In this document: positions 24,020-35,167 of the stretch, piece after piece
Position numbering within the stretch: position 1 is the first letter of the stretch
Layout of the letters: each line of letters opens with the position of its first letter
Assembly (NCBI GenBank): GCA_014529385.2
Contig: CM043944.1
Location: 92,247,914 to 92,311,913 of the forward strand
From: Adiantum capillus-veneris
Taxonomy: Eukaryota > Streptophyta > Polypodiopsida > Polypodiales > Pteridaceae
DNA length: 64,000 nt
Direction of reading: 5' to 3'
Translations under genes and position numbers: made by a program
The notes under the pieces: model-generated
The model's input: only the letters and a program-made list of their open reading frames with translations
Databases searched by the model: none
What the model was told of the DNA's origin: nothing

Positions 24020-24024
24020 ATTCT
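24020..24024. repeat. Target-site duplication ATTCT (left) of element F
   Basis: ATTCT directly precedes the left LTR and recurs at 32756-32760 directly after the right LTR. Confidence 0.9.
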
Positions 24025-25604
24025 TGTCATAATAACTAATATCTAATTCTCCTAAATGATTTTCTCATGTTAAACTGATCATTTAATGTGGGGAAGTGAC
24101 AGGGGAGAAAAAGCTAGAATATTGGTTAAGCTGGCAGACCGGCCACAGTAGGGATCCAAAGGAGGGAAAATAGGGATCCAAAGGGGGGGGGGGGGGGGCA
24201 TCTGCAAAAGAGCAATGTGCAACAATGGTCTTAAAAGACCCTAAGGTTCAACCCATTAAGACTTCCAAAATGCTAAGGTTCCAAAATTCAAAGGTTGTGT
24301 CCAATGGTCAAAAGCTTAGGAAATTGGATGCTTTGTGTGTGTCCCAAAAAGTCTTCACAAACTCCTACATAGGAGGGGGCGAGCCCAAGAAGTAGGGACT
24401 GAGAGAGAAACACACACACACACTTACAAGCTTCCTTTGTACACAAGGGGAAAGAGGGACAAATGCCAGCTCCCTAGGCCAGCTGCCCACAAGGTGTACT
24501 CAAATCCTATTGAATGGCCTTGGAGGTGAACCAATGAGAATTAGGCTAGAGTAAATCTAGTTTAATTAATTTAAAAACACTTATAAAAGAACCAATAAGA
24601 ATTAAGTTCTCTAGAAGACTATTGGACAGTCTCCCAAGGGGTCCAATGAGCATTCAACAACCCAATGGCTTGCCTGATTCCTATTGGCCAAGAGGCAAAG
24701 GGGTCCAATGAGAGTTTAAATGCAATTATTAATTACCTAAAGTCCTCACAAAAGGGGAAAGGGGGACACATGTCAGAAGGCTACACTTATGCTCCTGAAA
24801 TCCTATTGGCTAAGTTGGGAGAGGTCCAATGAGGTGCTATCAAGAGCAAATAGCAAGAGGGGTCGACCAAGAGAGAGAGGGGGCTGATTTTTCAAAGGAA
24901 AATTATCCACACACACTCACACAAGCTCATGTGTAGAGTAATAAGTCTCTCTCTCTCTCTTCTCAAGCTTTAATGGAAAGCTTATCACCTACTCCAAGCT
25001 TGTGAGAAGGGAGGCCTACACCAACAACTCTTGGATTTGTGATGCAAATCCAACCAAGAGCCAAGCTTCAATGCATGCTCATCTCCTCTACCATGCTAAT
25101 TACTAAGCTAAGCTATGCACATGTACATCTTTCTCGTAAGACTACTCCTTCTTCCTCTCAATCTACTCTCATACCTCGCTAGCTCTCACCATCTTCGAAG
25201 GTGTGTGAGATCTTGGGTCTGAGACCGTGAGGGAATTGATGTTGTGTTTGATAAGTGTTTTGCTTAGTGCTTGAAGTTTCCATCTTCATTGCACTAGCTA
25301 GTATTGAAGGAACACAAAGAATTGTATTGTATAAATGTATCTCTTGATGGGAGAAACCATAATACAAAGCCTTTTGGAGGGAGGACCGGCTCCATGCAAA
25401 TCCGGTCCTCAACTGTTGTCAATTGCTTAATTTCTCTCTCTTTTGAAGTATTGTTCTTGCTATCTAACTAGGTGTTATGCTTTTTGTTGCTCTCTCCACC
25501 CAAGCACTCTTGTTATTCTCATTAGGAATCTATTCTAATGAAATGCTCACTATGTTCATGCTATTTTCCGCTACACACAAGTTACTAGGCCATTAAATGT
25601 TACA
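24025..25604 (+). repeat. 5' LTR of element F
   Basis: TGTCATAATAACTAATATC to AAATGTTACA. Includes a G17 run (24183-24199), a short CA microsatellite, and a TATAAAA box at 24582-24588. About ten CCAAT/ATTGG motifs are crowded into 24300-24850. The right LTR lacks roughly 70 bp found here (about 24585-24650), including that TATA-like box. Confidence 0.95.
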
Positions 25605-25605
25605 T

Positions 25606-25617
25606 TGGTATCAGAGC
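25606..25617 (+). other. Primer-binding site of element F
   Basis: TGGTATCAGAGC, exact match to the classical plant initiator-tRNA-Met primer site, one base after the LTR end. Confidence 0.92.
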
Positions 25618-25999
25618 ACAAGGTTTCTCTTTTCTTGCTCAAGAGGGGAGGTCCTCAAGCTAGCTATAAATGGTTGGTATGATTAATTGCATGTGAGTAA
25701 GTAGAATAGGAATTTTTCAGCCTTGCAGTGTGCCTACCTTTGTGCAGTTATTGGGGCATCACCGTTGAGAGCTATGGCCTTAATAGTGGAGTCCTACACT
25801 ATTGAGCTATTAAAATCTTGACAAGAGCCGATGTTGTTTTGGTGTTGAACGACCCTCTCTTCTATTCCTTGCAATTACTGGTATTTGAACCACGAGTACA
25901 ATAGCTTGAGTGCTTTTTCTCATGGGGTAAAGAGAAGTAGCAACTAGGGCTTGAAGTTCCAAAGTACACCTAAAAACTTTACACCTAAAAGTTGTTAGA

Positions 26000-27620
26000 A
26001 TGGTTGAAATTAGTGTTGATAACTTTGATTTTGCTAATGAGCAGGCTACTAATGATGCCCCGATGCTTGTTAACTATCTTGTTTCTAGGCTTCAACAAGC
26101 CATGGGAAATCCATCCCTCCAAAGTGAAGTGCTACAGCAGCTTCGTGCTCATGGGATTCTCCAAGCTCCCCACCATTACGAGAGAGCACCTAGGAAGCCT
26201 CCTTGCAAGACCTCCAAAAGAGGCCTCTCTCCGATTTGGGAAGAAGAAGAGGATCCATATGAAGGGCTCAAAAATTTTCTCCTTGATGATGCATCTCCTT
26301 CTCAAAGGAGAATTCAAGAGCCCTCACCGAAGGAACGAGAAAGAAGTGAGTCTCCTGCCACCTCGGCGGAGATGGCTCCACGAAGACGGCGGGCTAAACG
26401 CTCTCCATCACCTCCAAAACAGAGAAGACCATCACATACTTCTCCACGCCATACTTCAAAGAGGGATGACAAAAAGCAAGAGAAGAAAAAGGCGAGAAAG
26501 AGGACACCCTCTTCTCCATCTTCTTCATCCTCTTCCTCTTATGAAAGTGATGGGGAAGACAAAGAAGATCAAGGCGAGAAAGAGGTCACCCTCTTCTCCA
26601 TCTTCCTCAATTTCTTCACCTTCTGAAGAAAGTGATGGTGCAAACTTTGAACCATAAAAAAGAAGAGGCCATAAGAAATCCTATGCCGCGTGGAAGAGGT
26701 CGTCCAAGCTCAAGAAGTTCAAAGAGGGAGGGAAGAGCATCTCTTTCCTTACCTGATGGCACCTTTGGTGCTATGGACAAAGTCTTGGCCTTTATCCAAC
26801 AATTCGATGCGGCGTTTGGAGATGAGGGCTTCACGGAGTCCTCTAAGCTACGCCATGTAGCTATGCACTTTCAAAAGTCCATTAGGCAATGGTGGTCTAG
26901 CCTATGGGCCAACAATGAAGCTCCACGAACATGGAAAGCTTTAAGAGCTTCCATTATGAAGCAGTTTTTGGCCATCGATGCCAAAGACAAAGTACTCACT
27001 GAATGGCGAAGCTTGAAGCTCTCTCCCTACGAATCCATTCACAAATATGTAGACAAGTTTTGGGACTTACAACTCAAAGCCACTGTCTTCAAGAAGTTGG
27101 ATTTTGGAGAGAAAAAGCAACAATTTTGTGCGGGCTTAACTGAAGAAATGTCGGAGTATGTCAACTCCCAAAGGCCACGCACCATATCGGCGTCCATACT
27201 ATGGTGGGTTCTCGAATCAATTTCCAAACGGGGGCTAAAAGAAATTTTAAGCCCATAGAAAACAAGGGTTCCAATGAGCCTAAGGGGAAGGACAATGTCC
27301 AAAAGTCTCCTAAGGGCAACTCCATCAAAGCTAAAGAGAAGGGAGTTTACAAAGGCAAAAATAAACTCTCTCCTAAAGAGCTTGAGCGTTATCGCAAGGA
27401 TAACCGCTGTTTCAAGTGCGGCGAGCAAGGGCATGCGTACCATGCTTGTCCCCAAAAGAACACCCACCATGAACCTCCTAGAGCTACCCTGGTCGAAATC
27501 CAAGAGGAGGAAAATCACCACAAAGGATCTCCTCTATGCCATGCTTGGGGAAAGGTAAGAGAACATGATGCTTTTATTCCCTTTGACCCTGGTTCTACTC
27601 ACAATTTCATATCCACATAG
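26000..27620 (+). pseudogene. Gag of element F (SR-rich N-terminus, zinc knuckle)
   Basis: Starts MVEISVDNFDFANEQATNDA. Residues about 100-200 are a basic Arg/Ser/Pro/Lys region (RRRRAKRSPSPPKQRRPSHT, SSPSSSSSSSYESDGED) encoded partly by an imperfect tandem duplication of about 85 bp near 26475-26635. The frame changes there. The Gag core follows at 26740-27150 (FIQQFDAAFGDEGF, AMHFQKSIRQWWSSLW, ASIMKQFLAIDAKDKVLTEW). After another shift comes a CCHC knuckle CFKCGEQGHAYHAC at about 27409-27450. Gag forms the particle and binds RNA; this copy is broken by at least two frame changes. Confidence 0.88.
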
Positions 27621-27990
27621 TTGGCCACCAAGCTAGCATACAAGCTTACGAGATGGGAGATGTCCTACCCGCACAGACGGCGCTTTCAAGGGGCAAGAAG
27701 CTTCAGTCACTCCCTTATTTGGGAAATCGAGGCTCCATGTCCAAAGCTATGTGGACAAAGAGGACTTCTTTATCTCTCCTCTCAAGCATGAGGATGTAAT
27801 CCTAGGGGCACCATGGTTTGATCGCATGGTTGCCAATGTTAAATTCCCCGAAAGGAGAATCTCCTTTAGGTTCAGGGAAAAAGATATGTACATAGATGCT
27901 AAGGAAATGGGTAACACCATACCCATTGTACATACGCAAGCTTTTAATAAGTAAATTAAGAGCTCTATTTCCGTGTACATGATTTTTGTT
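27560..27990 (+). pseudogene. Aspartic protease of element F
   Basis: The active-site region reads FDPGSTHNFIST at about 27582-27617; the usual DSG is DPG, followed at once by a stop, so the protease is dead. The C-terminal half continues at 27751 with HEDVILGAPWFDRMVANVKF, the conserved ILG segment. Confidence 0.85.
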
Positions 27991-28009
27991 AAAGACTCTC
28001 AAAATGAAC

Positions 28010-29580
28010 CTAATGTTTTAGCAAAAGAAAATATACAAAATCAAAAGGAATCAGAGTTATCCAATTTTCTCAAGGGGTTTCAAGATGTCTTTATTGACGA
28101 CATCCCTTGTGAGCTACCTCCTAAACAAGGCAATGATGACCATGCAATTGAGCTTCTTCCAGGAAATTCACCGCCTAACAAACCTCTTTATAGAGTTTCT
28201 CAAGCTCAACAAGAGAAGATAATGAGGCAAGTGCATGAGTTAGTTGAGAAGGGCATGGTTAGGCCTAGCTCATCTCCATTTTGTTCTCCTATGCTATTAG
28301 TGTAAAAGAAAGACGGCACATATTGTATGTATGTCGACTATAGAGCACTAAATAGGATCACTATCAAGAATAGGTTTCCCGTTCCACGACTAGAAGACCT
28401 ATTTGATAAGCTACAAGGGTCCACCTACTTCAGTAGGATTGACCTAAAAAGTGGCTATCATCAAATAAGGATAGTTGATCAAGACATTGTAAAGACCACA
28501 TTTCGCACTACGTTTTGGTCTTTATGAATACATTGTCATGCCTTTTGGCTTGACCAATGCACCAGCCACATTCAAACACTTGACTGTGGAGAAGCTATTC
28601 AAGCCTCACCGAACCTTTACTGGAGTGTTATTTGATGATATCACCATCTACTCTAATTCATTAGATAAACACAAGCAACACCTCCAGGTAATATTTCAAG
28701 TTTTAAGAGGAAATAAACTTTATGTTAATCGAAAAAAAAGTGAATTTTTCTTACAAGAGATTCAATATTTAGGTCACATTATCTATCAAGATGGCATCCA
28801 AATGGATCCATCAAAGTTAGAGGTAATAAAAGGATGGCCTAAACCAAGGAATCTTCATGAACTAAGAAGCTTTATAGGTATGTGTGCATACTATAGACAC
28901 TTCATACAAAAGTTATCACTAATAGTAGGACCATTACATGACCTAACAAAGAAAAACATTAGGTAGACATGGTCTGCCAAGGAGAACAATGCTTTCGAAA
29001 AGCTTATCTCTCAACTTGTGCTTACACTACCGGATCTCTCAAAGCCATTTGAGGTCCAATGTGATGCTTGTGGTGATTGCCTTGGAGTTGTTTTGCTCCA
29101 AGAAGGGCACGCCATAGGCTATGAAAGTAGAAGGTTCGACCCTATTGAGCAAGCTCTAGGCATCTATGAAAAGGAACTCCTTGCAGTTCTACATGCCTTA
29201 GACTCATGGAAGCACTATTTACTGGAGACTCCTTTCATTCTGCGAACAGATCACCAAAGTCTTAAGTACTGCATCACACAGACGAAGCTCTCCGACAAAC
29301 AAATGAGGTGGGAAAATTTCCTTTCGCAATTTCATTTTCATATTGCTCACATTGCTGGCAAGCATAATCAAGTAGCCGATGCACTCTCAAGACGGCCGAG
29401 AGTGAATGCGGTTTCCATAGCAACTCACAATGATCTATCTTCTATGATAGATGAGTATGCTATTGATCCCGATTTTAGAGATGTGATTTCAGCCCTTGCA
29501 CTAGGGAAGAAAGAGGAACCATTTACTTTACAAGATGGTTATCTTCTCTATGGCAATAGACTATGCGTTACTAACTCTTC
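28010..29580 (+). pseudogene. Reverse transcriptase and RNase H of element F
   Basis: The run-in YRVSQAQQEKIMRQVHELVE leads to SSSPFCSPMLLV, a stop at 28303-28305, then [38 protein letters not shown], and after a frame change near 28520 MPFGLTNAPATF. The catalytic box is GVLFDDITIYS, so the two aspartates are kept. A stop follows NIR at about 28965. RNase H text follows: VQCDACGDCLGVVLLQEGHA, YEKELLAVLHALDSWKHYLL, RTDHQSLKYC and KHNQVADALSRRP. Confidence 0.92.
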
Positions 29581-30474
29581 GTGAGAAAGTAATGTATGAA
29601 TCTCATGCTCCTCCTTATGCGGGACATTGAGGGATTCAGTCTACCCTAAAGGGGATTGAAACATATTTCTATTGGCCTACCATGAAAGCAAACATACAAG
29701 AGTATGTTTCTAAACGTGTGGTATGCCAAAAGACGAAGTTTGATAGAGGGAAGCAATCTGGATTGCTTCAACCTTTGCCAATCCCTAATTCACCATGGGA
29801 GAGCATATCCATGGATTTTATCTTTGGATTGCCTAAGTCTATCCATGGGAATACGGGAATATGGACGATAGTAGACAGGTTCAGTAAACAAGCTCATTTT
29901 ATACCTGTCAAAAAAACTAACAAAGCCCATTAAATGGCAATCCTCTTCATTTCACAAATCTTTAAGTACCATGGCTTGCCAATGTTTATAGTGTCGGCTA
30001 GATCCTAGAATGACCAGTAATTTCTGGAAGGGTCTCTTTGAGAATTTAGGAACAAGGCTAAACTTCTCTTTGGCCTATCACCCGCAAACGGATGGCCAAA
30101 GTGAAATAGCTAACCTAACAATTCTCGATCTACTAAAATCCTATGTAACGGAAGTAGATCAAAGATCCCAATGGGAGGAGTATTTACCCTTAGTGGAGTA
30201 TGCCTACAATAACAATGTACATACTTCCACGGGAAAAGCACCTTTCGAGGTAATTGAGGGAACATCAAAAAGTCCCCTGCTACTTAAGGTACACGGGAAG
30301 ATATTCGCTGCAGATGAGTATAGCCGAGACCTACAAGAATCTTTCCAAAAGATTAAGGATGCTATCTCTATCTCACAGCAAAGGCAAAAGGTTGCTCTGC
30401 TGACAAGCACAGAAGAGCCCAAGCCTTTAAAGAAAATGATTGGGTCTTACTCAAATTTCCCAAGGCTCGATTAA
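29581..30474 (+). pseudogene. Integrase of element F
   Basis: A stop after NSS (29581-29583) is followed by a zinc-finger region with a second stop. KRVVCQKTKFDRGKQSG holds a damaged CxxC (RVVC). The first catalytic Asp is in SMDFIFGLPKSIHG. The second (usual SDRD) has become SARS plus a stop near 29995-30008. The third catalytic residue is present in HPQTDGQSEIAN at about 30081. Enzyme activity is lost. Confidence 0.9.
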
Positions 30475-30479
30475 GGCAC

Positions 30480-30887
30480 ACGACGGTCAAAAATCCTACG
30501 GGACACCAAAAGTACTATGCTAAGTTAGCAAAAAGGTACTATGGTCTCTTCCAGATTCTTAGACCAATCAATAAGATGGCCTATCAACTCAAGTTGCCCA
30601 ACCATTGGCTCGTACACAATGCTTTTCATGTGAGCCTATTAAAGCCTTACAAAGGAGAGCCACCTCAAGAACCAACTATTGAAGACCCACCGGAGATTAA
30701 GGACCAAGAAGAGGTGTTGCAGCTCGAGTCCATCCTCCGACATGAAGACAAGGTACTAAGAGGCGGTAAGACTATCCAAAGATATCTTATTAAGTTTAAG
30801 AATTTTGAAGATGCTAGATGGATGCAGGGCATACAGTTAAAGGATAACCTAAACCTTATCAATGCTTACAATGCTTCCCAAGAGTAA
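30480..30887 (+). pseudogene. Integrase C-terminus with chromodomain (element F)
   Basis: Carries the conserved HNAFHVSLLKPYKG hinge. An acidic linker and a chromodomain follow: EEVLQLESILRHEDKVLRGG, IQRYLIKFKNFEDARWM. The usual WEP of chromodomains is reduced to RWMQ. Chromodomains can bind modified histone H3 and bias integration. Confidence 0.88.
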
Positions 30888-31231
30888 GCAAATGTAAAAA
30901 TGAACAAAGTTTTTGTCTTATAAGACTCTCTTTTTCTTTATTGTGCACAAATGTGAAGTAATATGCATGCTTAGATCAAGTTTGCGGAGACAGCATCTCC
31001 CAAACACCAAGCAGAGCTTGTCACTCTACTATGGAAGATTGATAGGACTAATGTGCAGATATGCTTGCGGCAACTTAGGCTCTCAAGCGCCAAATGAACT
31101 AGTCATCCATTCTGGAACGGTGTCGTAGGGTAACATAGGGATCCTCTACCCGCTAGGAAAAGGACTAATGAATATGCTTTATCTTCTCTACACCATAGTC
31201 GAGGACGACTATGATTTCAAGATAAAGGTAA

Positions 31232-32755
31232 TGTCATAATAACTAATATCTAATTCTCCTAAATGATTTTCTCATGTTAAATTGATCATTTAATATGGAG
31301 AAGTGACAAGGGAGAAAAAGCTAGAATATTGGTTAAGCTGGAAGACCGACCGTTGTAGGGATCCAAAGGGGGGGGGGGGGGGGCATCTGCAAAAGAGAAA
31401 TGTGCAACAATGGGCTTAAAAGACCCTAAGGTTCAGTCCATTAAGACTTCCAAAATGCTAAGGTTCCAAAATTCAAAGGTTGTGTCCAATGGTCAAAAGC
31501 TTAGGAAATTGGATGCTTTGTGTGTGTCCCAAAAGTCTTCACAAACTCCTACATAGGAGGGGGCCAACCCAAGAAGTAGGGGATGAAAGAGAAACACACA
31601 CACACACACTCACAAGCTTCCTTTGTACACAAGGGGAAAGAGGGACACATGTCAGCTCCATAGGCCAGATGCCCACAAGGTGTACTCAAATCCTATTGGA
31701 TGGCCTTGGAGGTGGACCAATGAGAATTAGGCTAGAGTAAATCTAGTTTAATTAATTTAAAAACACTTAAAAATTAAGTGGAGAGTCTCCCAATGGCTTG
31801 TCTGATTCCTATTGGCCAAGAGGCAAAGGGATCCAATGAGAGTTTAAATGCATTTATGAATTACCTAAAGCTCTCACAAAAGGGGAAAGGGGGACACTTG
31901 TCATAAGGCTATCACTTACGCTCCTGAAATCCTATTGGCTAAGCGGGAGAGGTCCAATGAGGTGCTAGCAAGAGCAAATAGCAAGAGGGGTCGACCAAGA
32001 GAGAGAGGGGGGTGATTTTTTCAAGGAAAATTATCCACACACACTCACACAAGCTCATGTGTAGAGTAAGAAGTCTCTCTCTCTCTCTCTTCTCAAGCTT
32101 TAATGGAAAGCTTATCACCTACTCCAAGCTTGTGAGAAGGGAGGCCTACACCAACAACTCTTGGCTTTGTGATGCAAATCCAACCAAGATCCAAGCTTCA
32201 ATGCATGCTCATCTCCTCTACCATGCTAATTATTAAGCTAAGCTATGCTAATATGAGTGATTATGTGAGGAGATGTACATCTTTCTCATAAGACTACTCC
32301 TTCTTCCTCTCAATCTACTCTCATACCCCGCTAGCTCTCACCATCTTCGAAGGTGTGTGAGGTATTGGGTCTGAGACCGTGAGGGAATTGATGTTGTGTT
32401 CGATAAGTGTTTTGCTTAGTGCTTGAAGTTTCCATCTTTGTTGCACTAGCTAGTATTGAAGGAACACAAAGAATTGTATTGTGAAATGTCTCTCTTGATG
32501 GGAGAAACCATAATACAAATCCTTTTGGAAGGGTGACCGGCTCCATGCAAATCCGGTCCTCGACTATTGTCAATTGCTTAATTTCTCTCTCTTTTGAAGT
32601 ATTATTCTTGCTATCTAACTAGGTGTTATGCTTTTTGTTGCTCTCTCCACTCAAGCACTCTTGTTATTTTCATTAGGAATATATTCTAATGAAATGCTCA
32701 CTATGTTCATGCTATTTTCCGCTACACACAAGTTACTAGGCCATTAAATGTTACA
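31232..32755 (+). repeat. 3' LTR of element F
   Basis: Pairs with 24025-25604 throughout, with substitutions and one deletion of about 70 bp near 31768. It is followed by the ATTCT duplication at 32756-32760. The upstream AGATAAAGGTAA (31220-31231) is a weak polypurine tract. Confidence 0.95.
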
Positions 32756-32760
32756 ATTCT

Positions 32761-33759
32761 TGTGAAACATCCACAAACCCTCAGCTACAATGACTGTGGA
32801 AGATGGAAAGACTTTTGGTGCATATCAAAGGAGGTGGAGGGTGCTTCATTAGTTTGTTGTGTCTTGTTTCTTCTTGTGCTTTGCTGCTCTCGCTTTGGTG
32901 AAATGACTCTTTGTGAGCTATATTTGCTCTTTGAATAAGGACCAATTTACATCATTCAAGGGAAAGTGAGAGCTTGTGTCTGCATCACATTATGTTCTTA
33001 AGGTTGCGGTAGACTCCGCAAACTATTTTCTCTCCCCCATTCCCCTCTTATTTACAAGATTTAAGTCGAAAAAATAGTCCTTCCTAGATAGCTTATTAGG
33101 GCTGATTTGTCCTTGATGTTAAGGACACAAAAGTTGTTAAGGACACAAAAGTTGAGTTCTTGCATTGTCTGTTTTTGCTCATCTGCTCTGTCAAGGTCAC
33201 TTTTGAAGTAGCTATCGCTTGGTTTTATATTCCCAATCTAATAATAAAGTATATTAAATTGGTCTTGCATTGTCACTTTCTTTTTCCTTGTAGGTTCATG
33301 GGCTTGATTTTGTGCTATATGCAGGTTTATGCTGGCCTTATGATGAAGGTATGTAGATGTTTTGAGCTCATATGCACACTTAATTGAGACTTTTTTTGTT
33401 TGTATATGCTCATACATCACATTTTTGTGTTTCATATAGTCATTGAACTGATTTGTGTTGTACACCAGAGGCTCTTTTATAATTGTGATGTTGATCTATC
33501 CTCACCTAACTTCCTTTGCACATTGGACGTCATTTGTCATGTGCAAAACGACTGTTTGTATGCAGCCGAAGGTTAAGTTGAATTGGATGTTTATGCATCC
33601 TTTCCTTAATAATTTTTAAGTCGTGTGTCTGTTCGCACATCCTACTACATTGCTTATCTTCAAGGGGACCTTTAGGTGCGAGGACATTGATCTTTTGCAG
33701 GAAAAGAAAAATCATCCTCTTCCAAAGATTCACCTTCCTGTTTGTCACTAGTAATTGCA
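32761..33759. other. No gene recognised
   Basis: Flank of the element F insertion. T-rich, with intron-like text (for example CTTTTTCCTTGTAG at about 33278-33293 and GAAGGTATGT at about 33347), but no protein I can identify. Part may be the leader of the eIF5 fragment. Confidence 0.4.
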
Positions 33760-33978
33760 ATGGCTCTCTTGAACATTGAGGCCCACAACAAGAATGATGC
33801 TTTTATAGGTATAAGATGCCTCGGCTCATTACAAAGGTTGAGGCAATGGAATAAAGACAAACCTTGTCAATATGGTTGATGTTACCAAGGCTCTTGCTAG
33901 GCCTCCATCTTATACAACCAAGTTTTTTGGCCGTGATCTTGGTGGGCACTCCAAGTTTGATGAGAAGGATGGAAGGCT
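33760..33978 (+). pseudogene. eIF5 N-terminal fragment
   Basis: MALLNIEAHNKNDAF opens the fragment. After a one-base shift come [12 protein letters not shown] and [20 protein letters not shown], then [10 protein letters not shown] and KFDEK. This is the start of translation initiation factor 5, the GTPase-activating factor for eIF2, including the run-in to its zinc-binding domain. The zinc finger and the rest are missing, and the reading frame shifts within the first 40 codons. The match then stops and cellulose synthase text begins in the same frame. Confidence 0.85.
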
Positions 33979-34295
33979 GTTAGAACTAGCAAGAGTAGAT
34001 GTATTTATAAGTAAAGTGGACCACATGAAGGAACCTCCAATTTTTACTGCAAAGATAGTTTTGTTTATCTTGGCTGTCAACTATCCAGTTGACAAGGTTG
34101 CCTGCTATCTCTCTGAGGACGGAGCTGCAATGCTGACATTTGAGGCAATGTCAAAGACGTCCGAGTTTGCTAGGAAGTGGATTCCTTTTTGGAAGAAGTT
34201 TGCGTTCGAACCTATAGCTCTTGAGATGTACTTTGTACAGAAAATTGACTACTTGAAAGACTCCCTCTTTTGTCAAGGAGCATAGAGCAATGAAG
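33979..34295 (+). pseudogene. Cellulose synthase (CesA) catalytic-domain fragment
   Basis: [68 protein letters not shown], and after a frame shift [11 protein letters not shown]. This is the plant CesA block around the first UDP-glucose-binding aspartates; the usual DDG is EDG here. In plants CesA spans the plasma membrane and makes cellulose. Only about 105 codons are present, with no transmembrane segments or later DxD and QxxRW motifs. It is fused in frame to the eIF5 piece (frame 33872-34285). Confidence 0.88.
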
Positions 34296-34785
34296 GTTTG
34301 TTGTGTTTGAGATCTACATTTCACCAGTTGGAAAATATGGAGAGCATTATTTGATTTATCCCGAACATTACTACTAGTTTTTTGGGATAGAAGCATAAGA
34401 ATCTTTATATATTCTTACGCTTGTTTTTTGGGATAGAAGCATAAAAGTCATTATATATTCTTAGAACACACAACTATCGATATTCTTTAATCTAGTTACT
34501 TTTGTTGGTGAGTTTACTCTTTTCCCATACCACAACTTATATTATTTGTCACCACCAAGCATAAATTACATCTATACGATTTCACGCATATATAGCTCAA
34601 TAATGGTTCTAACCAACAATTCTAATTTTTAATCAAAGGCAGTGTCCTTGTCTACTGTAGACGACTTTGTTTTTGATTTGGCCTAGTGGGTTTGGCAAAA
34701 AGATGGTGGGCTAACCAAGTCAATAACAAGTGGGTTCTAGGAAGTTCGAACTCACAACGTGTGGAGCGTGCATTCACAGTGAGCA
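34296..34785. other. Intergenic; no gene recognised
   Basis: Contains a short direct duplication (TTTTTTGGGATAGAAGCATAA near 34378 and 34425). The last 100 bp would be the promoter or 5' UTR of the RAD51C-like exon. Confidence 0.5.

Positions 34786-35167
<382 letters not shown>

Larger units (their letters stand above)
24025..32755 (+). mobile_element. Ty3/Gypsy chromovirus, full-length (element F)
   Basis: An 8.7-kb element with paired LTRs (24025-25604, 31232-32755), a perfect Met-tRNA PBS (25606-25617), gag, zinc knuckle, protease, RT, RNase H, integrase and a C-terminal chromodomain, in the Gypsy order, and a 5-bp ATTCT duplication. All domains are recognisable, but the frame carries several stops and shifts, so this copy is not autonomous. 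The chromodomain places it among chromoviruses, whose integrase tail can steer insertion to marked chromatin. Confidence 0.95.
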
